From contig JAPFFF010000035.1 of NCBI GenBank assembly GCA_039105265.1, forward strand, positions 62,001 to 126,000: a stretch of DNA of 64,000 nt, written 5' to 3'. Source of the stretch: Tritrichomonas musculus (taxonomy: Eukaryota > Parabasalia > Tritrichomonadida > Tritrichomonadidae). This document shows, piece by piece, positions 10,702-20,000 of this stretch. A program made the position numbers and the translations under genes. The notes under the pieces are model-generated. The model saw only the letters and a list, made by a program, of their open reading frames with translations, was not told where the DNA came from and searched no databases. Position 1 is the first letter of the stretch. Every line of letters starts with the position of its first letter.

Positions 10702-11241
10702 ATGAATACAGAAAAGATATGGGAAATAAATGATCCAATAATAACAAATGTTTCACAATTGCAAGAATTATCAAAACATCCTGAAAGCTTGAAAGGAAAA
10801 ACGATAACAATTGAAGACATCAATATCAATGATGACATATCTGAATATTTAGAAAATATATTAGAAAATGGTAAAATAGACACACTTCGTTTTAATCATA
10901 TTTCAATGATTGGAGATTTTTTCCAAACAATTTTAAATTTGAATATCAATTCATATGTTAAAACATTTGCTATCAACAATTGTAATCTCAATCCAAACGA
11001 AGGAGTTTTAATATTGGATATAATGAATCCATATGGTCCATTTATTAAAATTGATTTAAGTAACAATCAAATAGGAGGAAATGGATATCAAAAATTTTTA
11101 TCATATTTAAAAAATATAATAAAAACGCACATAAAAGGTTTTAGTTCATTGAATCTTTCTAACAATGGATTTCAAACTAAAGATATCGAAGAATTTAAAT
11201 ATGGATTAAATACTCATGATTTGGATATTGTCACTTTTTAA
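10702..11241 (+). CDS. small RI-type leucine-rich-repeat protein (copy B)
   Basis: Encodes exactly the same 179 residues as the gene at 4389-4928: RI-type LRRs with IDLSNNQIGG and SLNLSNNGFQ motifs, no membrane segment. The upstream region has the same TTCATAAATA motif 0-10 bases before the ATG. Downstream, this copy carries a short insertion (ACATTAACATTTTT where copy A has ACATTTTT). The intact start, stop and promoter-like motif suggest both copies are expressed. Confidence 0.8.
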   Translation: MNTEKIWEINDPIITNVSQLQELSKHPESLKGKTITIEDININDDISEYLENILENGKIDTLRFNHISMIGDFFQTILNLNINSYVKTFAINNCNLNPNEGVLILDIMNPYGPFIKIDLSNNQIGGNGYQKFLSYLKNIIKTHIKGFSSLNLSNNGFQTKDIEEFKYGLNTHDLDIVTF

Positions 11242-11613
11242 CACATTAACATTTTTGTCAAATTCATAAATAAAAAAAAAATATTATAATTGATATTTTA
11301 TGAATTTTAAAAATAAAACTTCTCATAAACTGAAACTTTACAACATTCAAAATTACATATTTGATTTATGAGTTTCATTTGATGTTTAAATATGAGGTTG
11401 TCTATTTATTTTCAGGCGCAAATCATTATAATCTCGGTGATTTTAAAAAATTCAAATAATTTAATTCAAATATTCAAATTAATAATAGTTATAGAATATT
11501 TCATTAACGTTAATTAGTACTTAAAATCGAAAGAAATGTATGACAAAATTTTGATCATATTATTTGTGATAACTCATTGAATTTTTTCAATGACGCATAT
11601 AATGAAAAATTTT

Positions 11614-11626
11614 TCATTTTGATATA
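11614..11626 (+). promoter_or_regulatory. initiator-like motif before the HECT fragment
   Basis: TCATTTTGATATA directly precedes the ATG at 11627 and fits the trichomonad TCA(C/T)(A/T) initiator. Confidence 0.4.
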
Positions 11627-12046
11627 ATGAATGAAGATGAAAAATCATATATTAAAGAAATTCAGGAACATTTGAAAAACAACATTGATGTCAAATCAAA
11701 GTTTGAAATTAATGTTCATCGTTCAAATATTCTTAATGACTCATTAAATCAATTTAAAAACACGAATTTGAAAGAATATTTGAAGGTACTCTATATATTT
11801 TTAATTGAAGAAGATGGCAATACAACAGAAATAAGCATAAAAAAATGGATCAATCTCATCACAGAAGAAATAATAAAACCAAAATATGAATTGTTTATTC
11901 AATCAAATAATAAAAAATATTATCCAAACACAAAATCAAGTATCAAAGAGAAAATCCAATTGAATACTTTTTGGTGCCAAATTGGTCAAAAAAAAAAAAA
12001 ATCTACCCAAAATTTTTTTGTGATTTTTCCTAAGAGCCGATTTTGA
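11627..12046 (+). pseudogene. truncated HECT-type E3 ubiquitin ligase fragment
   Basis: The 139-residue ORF starts at a good ATG. Residues about 45-110 resemble the beginning of a HECT domain: YIFLIEEDGNTTEISIKKW corresponds to the family's F-x-G-E-x-G-x-D-x-G-G-x-x-x-E-W region, followed by LITEEIIKPKYELFIQSNN and YYPNTKSS. A complete HECT domain needs about 350 residues and a catalytic Cys near its end; both are missing. After a poly-A run at 11989-12001 the frame reads unrelated sequence. It cannot be an active ligase and is best viewed as the left-over 5' part of a HECT gene. Assignment is by eye. Confidence 0.55.
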
Positions 12047-12685
12047 ATACTTTTTCCTTCAATTCTAAAGTTACAAAGATTATTGATGAAATAGATATTT
12101 TTAAATAAAATATAGATTGTTATTTTACTATTTTTGATATTTTTAATGCAAAAAATAATGATTTTTCATACAATTTGAACATTTCAGATGTTTACATAAA
12201 TGTAAAATATTTTCAATAGTTTATGAAGTTTTTTCTCAGAAAAATAATTGGTATTCACCACAGCTGCATCGGCGGAATGAAATTTAATAAAATTTATATA
12301 TTTATAATCCTTATTTAAAATAATATTTGTATACCAATTTTGGGAAGATTTTATTTCACCGTGTCCGCACCTCTAAAAATAAAAATAGTAGTATATGTTT
12401 GCGGTGATTTCAGACATCCGGTCTTCAATCCCCTCAAACCCTTTGAACACCTTATTTTGGGCACTTTTTTGGTCTCAAACACCTCATTTTAGCCCTTTTT
12501 TTGACTCCAAAAGTCGTCCAACAACTTCTTAAGTATCCCCATACTTGACCCCCCTATTTTCACTCAACAATTTGGGTTCAAAAAGATGTTTGTCATACCC
12601 ACTAATAAAGTCCTGATTTTAGGACTAACGAGTTGTTTCAACTTTTTTGAAAAAAATATTTTTTATCCCCAATGCAAATACAAAA
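12047..12685. other. spacer with C-rich stretch
   Basis: No gene seen. From about 12400 to 12600 the plus strand is unusually rich in CCC/CTC words and unlike the AT-rich spacers elsewhere; it leads into the orphan ORF at 12686. It could be part of an old foreign or mobile sequence, but no terminal repeats were found. Confidence 0.45.
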
Positions 12686-13246
12686 ATGACGACATCTCCG
12701 ATGACTCCTGCAAAACAGGCAAAGCCACTTTATTTATCTGTCAATAAATTGTGTGAAAAATTGGAAGAATATATTGAGGCCAACAAAGAGAAGGACCCCG
12801 CTATCGATTCAGCCTACGAATTCTATATTATCATCGACAAAGAGTATCTCTTTCCGGACAAATTTAATGCTAATAGAATAGTTTGTAGACCCTTAGTCGT
12901 CTCAATTTATAAGAATCAACAGTTTCTATACAAAGAATTATGTGAGTTATTTGACTGTGAGAAGGTATATCTATGCTGTAACAAGAAGGGAAGTCACTAC
13001 TCAATCGACACAGCAAAGAACGGAAAAAACAAGATACAGGACGTGGTTATTGTAAGGGAACCAAAGAAATTTACAACTAAGGATAACAAAGAGATTGAAT
13101 ACCACCAGATGTTTCAATATGAAATTTTCCACTTTTTATACAAAAAATTGAAAGATGAAAAAGTGGACTTTTTCCAGTTATTTCATTTTTTGTTTCGAAA
13201 ACAGATAATATTGATAAAAAAAATAGCATATGATGTTCAGAAATAG
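12686..13246 (+). CDS. orphan ORF, 186 aa, origin unknown
   Basis: A longer frame begins at a TTG (12647), but the first ATG in frame is at 12686, giving MTTSPMTPAKQAKPL. I do not recognise the protein. It is a mixed alpha/beta-looking sequence with VYLCCNKKGSHYSID in the middle and a Lys/Phe-rich end; no signal peptide or membrane helix. Its codons in the first two thirds are richer in G and C than those of neighbouring genes (for example GACGACATCTCCGATGACTCC in the DNA), and the preceding 250 bp are also atypical. This suggests an acquired or mobile-element-derived fragment; the family is not identified. Confidence 0.45.
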   Translation: MTTSPMTPAKQAKPLYLSVNKLCEKLEEYIEANKEKDPAIDSAYEFYIIIDKEYLFPDKFNANRIVCRPLVVSIYKNQQFLYKELCELFDCEKVYLCCNKKGSHYSIDTAKNGKNKIQDVVIVREPKKFTTKDNKEIEYHQMFQYEIFHFLYKKLKDEKVDFFQLFHFLFRKQIILIKKIAYDVQK

Positions 13247-13485
13247 AAAATGATGATTGAAAAAGTGGTTTATTGAAAAGAATTCGAGTTTATCTCGGAT
13301 AAAATCATAAATTATGCTCAAAAGTAATTAATTTGATTGCAAAAAATATATAAAAAGGATTATAAATCTTTGGACTATAGAAGTTACTGATAAAAATGAT
13401 TTTTTAGGATGAAAAAGTTGATAAAATATTTTTGTTGCTTTCTTGTTCTGATTATAAAACTAAATTTTCATATCTATTAATGAAA

Positions 13486-15576
13486 TCAGTCGTTATGTGA
13501 TGTATATTTATTAATTACTCCTCCAGGAAGGATGAACAAAGAGCATTTTGTATTGTCAAAAGAATCATAGCAAAAGGTAATTGAATGAGCATTAGGAAAT
13601 GAAACGACTCTCAATTCAATGCACAAATTGAAGCATTCACATCCGATAAATAAATCATCACCAAGAAACTCAACGCAAAAAAGATTCACGCATCTCTGAA
13701 AAGCCATTCTTTTTACTGTTTTGAGTGAAGCAGGAAGTTGAAGACTTCTAATAGAAATATTTTCAAATGCACAACTTCCAATAAGAACAAGATTTGAGTC
13801 TTTTTCAAAAGTTATTTCCTTCAAATATATCAAACTAGCGAAAGTTTTAAATTTAATATATTTAATATAAGAAGGAATTGTAATTTGTTCAGTTTCATCA
13901 AATTTAACGAAAAAAATTGCATCCAAACAGTCACTTTTAGGATCATTTTTGCCAATCAAAATATTATCATTGATTATTGCAAAATTCTTGTTTTCAGGAG
14001 AAACAGAAATGCTTTTAATAATTTGCTTTAGATCGCCAAATCCTCTTTTAAGCACCTCAAGCTTTGAAGGGATATAGAAATGTTCCAATGAATCTAAACT
14101 AAAAGCGAAGCTTCCAATTTCAACCAATTCAGAATCTTCATGAAATTCAACGGATTCCAGATAATCACATCTATTAAAAGCATGTTCTTCAATAACTTTA
14201 ACATGCTTTGGAATAGTAATTTTCTTTATCGGAGTTTTATAAAAAGCATAATTTTCAATTTTTTCCAATTCTGAATCTTCAGCGAATTCAACAGATTCAA
14301 GATAAACGCATTCACTAAAAGCACATGATCTGATATACCTGATAAAAGAAGGAATCACAACTTCATCGATATCTCGACGTGCAAAGAAGATTGAATCAGG
14401 CAAGTTAATATTTGGGTCACTTTTTCCAATCAGAATTTTTGAATTAATATAGAAAAAGTTTTCGTTGTTTGGATGAACGTAAATGCAAGTCAAATTTGAC
14501 AAGTAATAGCACCATTCCTTAGCAAGTTCTTGAAGATTCTCAGGGAAAAGCAAACCTTGCAATGAACTGAATGAAAATGCATGTTTTCCAATTGATTTGC
14601 ATTGTGAATTCTCTTCAAACGAAATAGCTACTAAACTCTGGCATCGAAAGAACGCATTCTTCTTAATTTCGACCACTTTTGGAGGTATTCTTATATTTTT
14701 AATACTTGAATGTGCAAAAGACGCTACTTCAATTGATGTCAAATTCGAATCTTTCTCAAACTCAACAGAATAAAGACTTTCACATCCAGAAAAACATGCC
14801 GTATTAATGTATTTCACAAATGACGGAATTCGAATGTTCTCTAAAAAACGACTTACAAGAACAAGAGAATCGTACAAATCAGAATTTAAATCAGATTTGC
14901 CAAGAACAATTGTCTTCTCATCATCATAAAATTTATATTTTTTGTTGTCTGGAGATATTTCTATCTTCTCTAAAGATGTCGTCGAGCAGCACCAGTCTTC
15001 GCCTAGTTCATTCAAATTTGAAGGGAAATAAAGATTGTCGATCGGACTCCAAGAAAATGCATCTTTGTCGATTCTTTCAAGCTCAGAATTTTCTGGAATC
15101 GTGAAAATTTTCAAATATGAACAGGAATTAAAACAACTTTCACTAACCGTTTTGACATGTGGAGGAAGAAAAAATGATTTAATGGAACAGTAGAAAAATG
15201 CTTCTTTTTCTATTATTTCCAGTTTGGAGTCAATCGGTATTCCTATTTTAGTTAGTTTTTGGCAGCTTGAAAAAGCTTTTACACCAATTTTGGTGACACT
15301 CGATGGTATTTCAATTGATTTGAGAGATGAATGTGAAAAAGCTTTGTCATCAATTATTTGAAGCTCTGAATATTTGGAAAATTTAATTGATCTGATGTTA
15401 TTATGATATGCAAAAGAAAGTTTGCCAATACTGATAATAATGTATTCGTTCTGTTGATACTTGACTGATCGAGAAATAATTATTTTCCTTAAGTCATATT
15501 TCGAACCAACAATTGTAGCTGTATGGTTTTCTTCATTTAATTCATAAAATAAACCATCTTGGCTTAGATTGATCAT
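13486..15576 (-). CDS. BspA-like leucine-rich-repeat protein, 696 aa
   Basis: Nearly the whole protein is made of LRR_5 (BspA-type) repeats of about 23 residues, with core pattern I-P-x-x-V-x-x-I-x-x-x-A-F-x-x-C-x-x-L (for example IPSSVTKIGVKAFSSCQKL). They are arranged in three larger blocks, each containing an insert of the type ILIGKSDP-N-x-x-x-DSIFF. The N-terminus (GLFYELNEENHTATIVGSKYD) is the usual cap of this trichomonad family. There is no signal peptide or C-terminal membrane helix, so this member is probably cytosolic or leaves the cell by another route. The ATG at 15576 has TCACCATTTATAAATA upstream. BspA-like proteins are linked to adhesion in bacteria and trichomonads; the role here is not shown. 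Confidence 0.88.
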   Translation of the reverse strand: MINLSQDGLFYELNEENHTATIVGSKYDLRKIIISRSVKYQQNEYIIISIGKLSFAYHNNIRSIKFSKYSELQIIDDKAFSHSSLKSIEIPSSVTKIGVKAFSSCQKLTKIGIPIDSKLEIIEKEAFFYCSIKSFFLPPHVKTVSESCFNSCSYLKIFTIPENSELERIDKDAFSWSPIDNLYFPSNLNELGEDWCCSTTSLEKIEISPDNKKYKFYDDEKTIVLGKSDLNSDLYDSLVLVSRFLENIRIPSFVKYINTACFSGCESLYSVEFEKDSNLTSIEVASFAHSSIKNIRIPPKVVEIKKNAFFRCQSLVAISFEENSQCKSIGKHAFSFSSLQGLLFPENLQELAKEWCYYLSNLTCIYVHPNNENFFYINSKILIGKSDPNINLPDSIFFARRDIDEVVIPSFIRYIRSCAFSECVYLESVEFAEDSELEKIENYAFYKTPIKKITIPKHVKVIEEHAFNRCDYLESVEFHEDSELVEIGSFAFSLDSLEHFYIPSKLEVLKRGFGDLKQIIKSISVSPENKNFAIINDNILIGKNDPKSDCLDAIFFVKFDETEQITIPSYIKYIKFKTFASLIYLKEITFEKDSNLVLIGSCAFENISIRSLQLPASLKTVKRMAFQRCVNLFCVEFLGDDLFIGCECFNLCIELRVVSFPNAHSITFCYDSFDNTKCSLFILPGGVINKYTSHND

Positions 15577-15596
15577 TTTTTATTTATAAATGGTGA
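15577..15596 (-). promoter_or_regulatory. initiator-like motif of the BspA-like gene
   Basis: Minus-strand TCACCATTTATAAATAAAAA lies directly before the ATG at 15576 and matches the TCA(C/T) initiator pattern. Confidence 0.4.
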
Positions 15597-15734
15597 ATTA
15601 ATTTGACCTATTTATTTTATTTCAAAATTGAATGAAAATTTAAATAATTCTTAGTTTCTTTCAAAAAATACAGTATTTCAATAATTGATAAAAAATAATT
15701 TTATTAGCATATCTATTTATAAAAAAAATAACTT

Positions 15735-16965
15735 TTAAGAATTACTTGTCAAAACCTTTGGTTGAACTATTTCACATTTATTTTCATACTGTTTTTTCTG
15801 ATTCATATTTTTTTTTCTTATTGAAATATTGGGAAAAAAGATTCCAGCAAAGCTCGACGAAGCAATTCTATATACTTGATTTTTCTGAGATAATACAGGA
15901 TAAACATTAGCATTCATATGTTTTGATTGAGTAAATCTTTTTGAAATGCAAATCTGTTGAAAAATTGGCAATTTTAATAAACGACTTGCTTCCGGACGCA
16001 TTTTTGGATTATTAGATGTCATTTTCATAATTAAATACTTTATCTCCGGGTCAACATTATATTCTGAAAAATCAATTTGATCAAATGCAATGAAACGTTT
16101 TAATTCATCAATAGGAAAAGAAGGATAAGGAAATTCGCCAGTAATCATGTAAAAGAATGTAATTCCAAGTGCATATATGTCCGCTTGAAATGGGTTGAAA
16201 GAAGAATGGCCTTTAACAATTTCAGGAGAACAAAACATTAGTGATCCAATTCTTTCATGTGAATTTGAATTGTCATTAAAATGCCTGTTTTATTCGATTT
16301 TATTTATCAAGTAAAATATTTTCAGGTTTAATATCACGATATGTAATCATTTTTGAATGACAAATTGACAGTGCTTCTAATATTTGTTTTGCATAGATCA
16401 AAAACTGATTGAAATCGAGTTTCCCTTTTTTTCTTTAAGTATCATTTGGGTAATAATCCATGGCAAGATATTGTGAATCTTGTTCTTCAAATAACTCATA
16501 GAGAAAAAATATATGTGAATGGTGAAGTTTGCTGAGTGCATCATACTCATATGCTTTTACAGTGTGATTAGCAATACATTTCACTGCAAATAATTCATTA
16601 TACTTTAATGATTTACATGCATTCAAAATTTTTTCATAATAGTCAATTGTTTTAGTGATATTTTGGTCAACACCCAATCCATATTTATAGAACATAGCTA
16701 ATTGATTGAGTGCATATATGTTTCCTTGTTCATATGATTTCTGAAAATAATAAAATGATTTATTAAAATCTTGTTCAATACCAAATCCTTTTTTATATAG
16801 AATTCCAAGAGTATACGATGCATATTTGTTTCCTGCTTCTGATGATTGTTGATAATATAGATATGATTTAAAATTATTTGGATCCTCAATCCCAATATAA
16901 TATTCATCATCCTTGTGATTACAAGCGATTCGTTGGAAAAGAAATGATAAGAAAAAAATACTCAT
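15735..16965 (-). pseudogene. broken Sel1-repeat/protein-kinase gene
   Basis: Two ORFs in different frames make up one degraded gene. The 5' part (first ATG at 16965) encodes a hydrophobic start, then about three Sel1 repeats (YTLGILYKKGFGIEQDFNKS), running straight into a kinase N-lobe without a glycine loop (ELFAVKCIANHTV). It stops at 16435-16437. The same frame continues with [19 protein letters not shown], meets a second stop at 16300-16302, and a frameshift near 16275-16290 leads into the C-lobe ORF (SLMFCSPEIVKGHSSF, SDIYALG-like ADIYALGITFFYMITG). The DFG segment is missing. Two stops, one shift and the lost DFG mean no functional kinase remains. Confidence 0.8.
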
Positions 16966-17077
16966 CAAAAATAAATACTTAGTATTTTGAATCAAAACAT
17001 TCAGTCATGTTTCAAAAATTGAATAAACCCTCAAAATTTCAGTTTAAATTATTTAAATAATTAATTTATATATATTA

Positions 17078-20000
17078 TTAAGATTTATTTGATAAAATTA
17101 ATTTGCATTCGTTAAATGCATCTGCTGCTATTGATGTTACTGAAGATGGAATTTCAATTTCAGTCAACGACTCGCATCCTTTAAAAGCAGCATTTCCAAT
17201 AGAAGTGATTGAAGAAGGAATTTTAACTTTTGCTAAAGATGTGCATTTTTCAAAGACAGAATCATCTATTTCTGTCAATGAAGGTGGAATTAAAACTTCA
17301 ACAAGTGATATGCATTTTTTAAAAGCTGCTGTTCCAATTTCAACAACGGAAGAAGGAATTTCGATTTTCTTTAGCGAAGTGCATCCTTTAAAAGCCGAAG
17401 AGCCAATTAATTTAATTGAAGACGGTATGATTATTTCCTCTAGTAAGACACATTTCTCGAAAAACGAATCTTCAATTTCACTTAAGGATGATGGAAGAGA
17501 AACTATCATGAGTGATCCACATTCTTTAAAAACTCCCCATCCAGTTTTAATCAAAGACAATGGAAGTGATATTTGGTTTAATAAAAAGCAACTTTGAAAA
17601 GCATAAATTCCAATATATTTTAACGATGAAGAGATATCTATTTGTGTCAATAAACAGCATCCTTTAAATGAATTGGAACCAATGTGGGTGACTGAAGAAG
17701 GAATTGAAATAGTAGCAAGTGAAGAGCATTCAGTAAAAGCATAATCACCTATTTTGGTTATTGAAGGAGGAATTGAAATGGTTGTTAATGAAGAACATCC
17801 TTTAAAAACACCATATTCAATTTCACTAACAGAAGAAGGAATTGATATGTCTTCTAATGAAGTACAGTCTTCAAAAGCAGATGTTTGAATTTCTGTTACT
17901 GATGAAGGTATAAAAATATGTTTTAACGATGAACATCCTTTAAATGCAAATGATCTGATAGAAGAAACAGAAGATGGAATAATAACTTGAGTCAATGAGA
18001 GACATTTAAAAAATGCTGATGACTCTATTGTTTTTACAGAAGAAGGAATTGAAATTTCTTTTAAAGTTTTACATTCGTTAAAAAGAGATTCTTCAATTTC
18101 TGTAACTGAAGCCAAAAATACTAAATTTTTTAGTTGAAAACATCTTTTGAAAGCACCTCTCCTGATTTCAATGATTGATGATGGAATTGATATCTTTTCT
18201 AATGATGTGCATTCTTTGAAAGCAGATGTACCAATTGAAGTAACTGAAGATGGTACAAATATTTCTTTGATAGACGAGCATCCTTTGAAGGCAGTATCAT
18301 CAATTTCAGCTACTGAAGAAGGTATTGTAATTTTACTTAAAGACTTGCAATTTCTAAATACATTACATTCAATTAACTTTAAAGAAGTTGGAATTGATAT
18401 TTTATTTAATGATATGCAATTTTCAAAAACACTACTACCAATTGATGTCACAGTTGATGGAATTGATATTTTTATTAATGAAGAACAGTCAAGGAATGAA
18501 CAATTCTCAATTAATGTCACAGAAGAAGGTATTGCTATTTCTTTGAGTGATGTACATTTATTAAATGTTGATGATCCAATTGATTTTACAAAAGGAGGAA
18601 TTATTATTTCATTGAGTGATTTGCATTTTTTAAAAGCAGAAAATCCAATGAAATTTACAGAAGAAGGTATTGATATTTGTATGAGAGATTTACACTTATA
18701 AAAAGCAAATGACATTATGCTTTCAACTGATGATGGAATTGTTATATGCGTTAAAGATGTGCATCCATCAAAAGCTGATGAACCAATATATTCAACTGAA
18801 GAAGGAATACTAAAAGATACTTGTATTAATGACGAACAATGTTGAAAAGTATGATCTTCAATTCTAGTTATTGAAGATGAAATTGTGAATTGTGTGATCG
18901 ATGAACATCCTTCAAAAGCAAACTGGCCAATTTCTGTTACAGAAGGAGGTATATATATTCGAATTAACGATGCGCATCCTTTAAATGATGATGATTCAAT
19001 TTTATTGACAGAAGAAGGAAATGTAATATTGGTTAGCGAAGAACATTTTTCAAATGCAGATTCTTTAATTAATTTAACAGATGATGGAATGTTAAACAGT
19101 ACTTCTGTTAATGATGTGCATTTTTCAAAAGTGTGCTCTTCAATTTTAGTTATAGAAGAAGGAATTTTTATTCGAATAAGTGATGAACATCCTTTAAAAG
19201 CAAATTTGCCTATTTCTGTAACAGAAGGCGGAATATTTATATAACTCAATTGTGAGCATTCTTTAAAGGCTGAAGAACCAATAAATGTTAAAAATGATGG
19301 AAGTTCAAATGTTATTTGATTTAAAAATGAACAGTCTTCAAAAGCATTATCACAAATGGAAGTTGTAAAGGATGATAAAGATATTGTTTTTAACTGTGGA
19401 TTGTTTTTAATTGAATTTTTATCAATAAATACTTCATTATTTGAGATTTTATATGTACTTTGATAATTATTTGTGAAATTTATTTGAAATGCTTTTTGTA
19501 TCAGAGATGAATACTTTTTAAATAAAAAATCTGTAATTATTGGAGATATTACTGGATTTAAATGAATTATCTCATATATAAATTGAATGATTTCATGTAT
19601 AGGTATTTCATCTGATGTTAAATTATTGTTTTCCAAATAATATAATGAATTTGCTTCTTCATATATTATATTTTTTATATCAGTTTCTTTTATTCTTTCC
19701 TCATTTTCATATTTAATGCATAATTGATAAAGCATTTGGATTTTCTGAGACGAATTAACAATCGGATCATTTTGATGAAACATTTCAGGGAAAGATTCCA
19801 TTGAATCATAATCAAAAAAATTATTTTTTTCAAATAATAAATAAATGATTCTACCAAATGAATAAATATTAGATGAAAAAGTAATATATTTTTTTTCGTA
19901 TTGTTCTGGAGAAATGTAAAGGAGTTCTTCATATGTTCTATTTTGAAAAGAATCATCTATTGATATCCCTCCATCAATCATTTTAATAGAATCAATATCA

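Larger units (their letters stand above)
10158..11494. repeat. right arm of the 1.3-kb inverted duplication
   Basis: Reverse-complement partner of about 4150-5455, with tRNA-Glu and LRR gene now on the plus strand. Homology ends outward at about 11494, after AATAATAGTTATA, where the left arm continues into the kinase relic and this one into unrelated sequence. This arm does not visibly cut a gene, so it may be the donor copy. Confidence 0.85.

Noticed and set aside
4150-11494. The inverted duplication as one large transposon with long terminal repeats
   Set aside because: No transposase, integrase or polymerase gene inside, no clear target-site duplication, and the arms contain a tRNA and a host-type LRR gene.
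17103-19244. Three long plus-strand frames (17103-17597, 18147-18701, 18885-19244)
   Set aside because: They are antisense shadows of the 69-base BspA repeats of the 1903-residue gene; their regular pattern comes from the repeat, and no plus-strand domain is visible.
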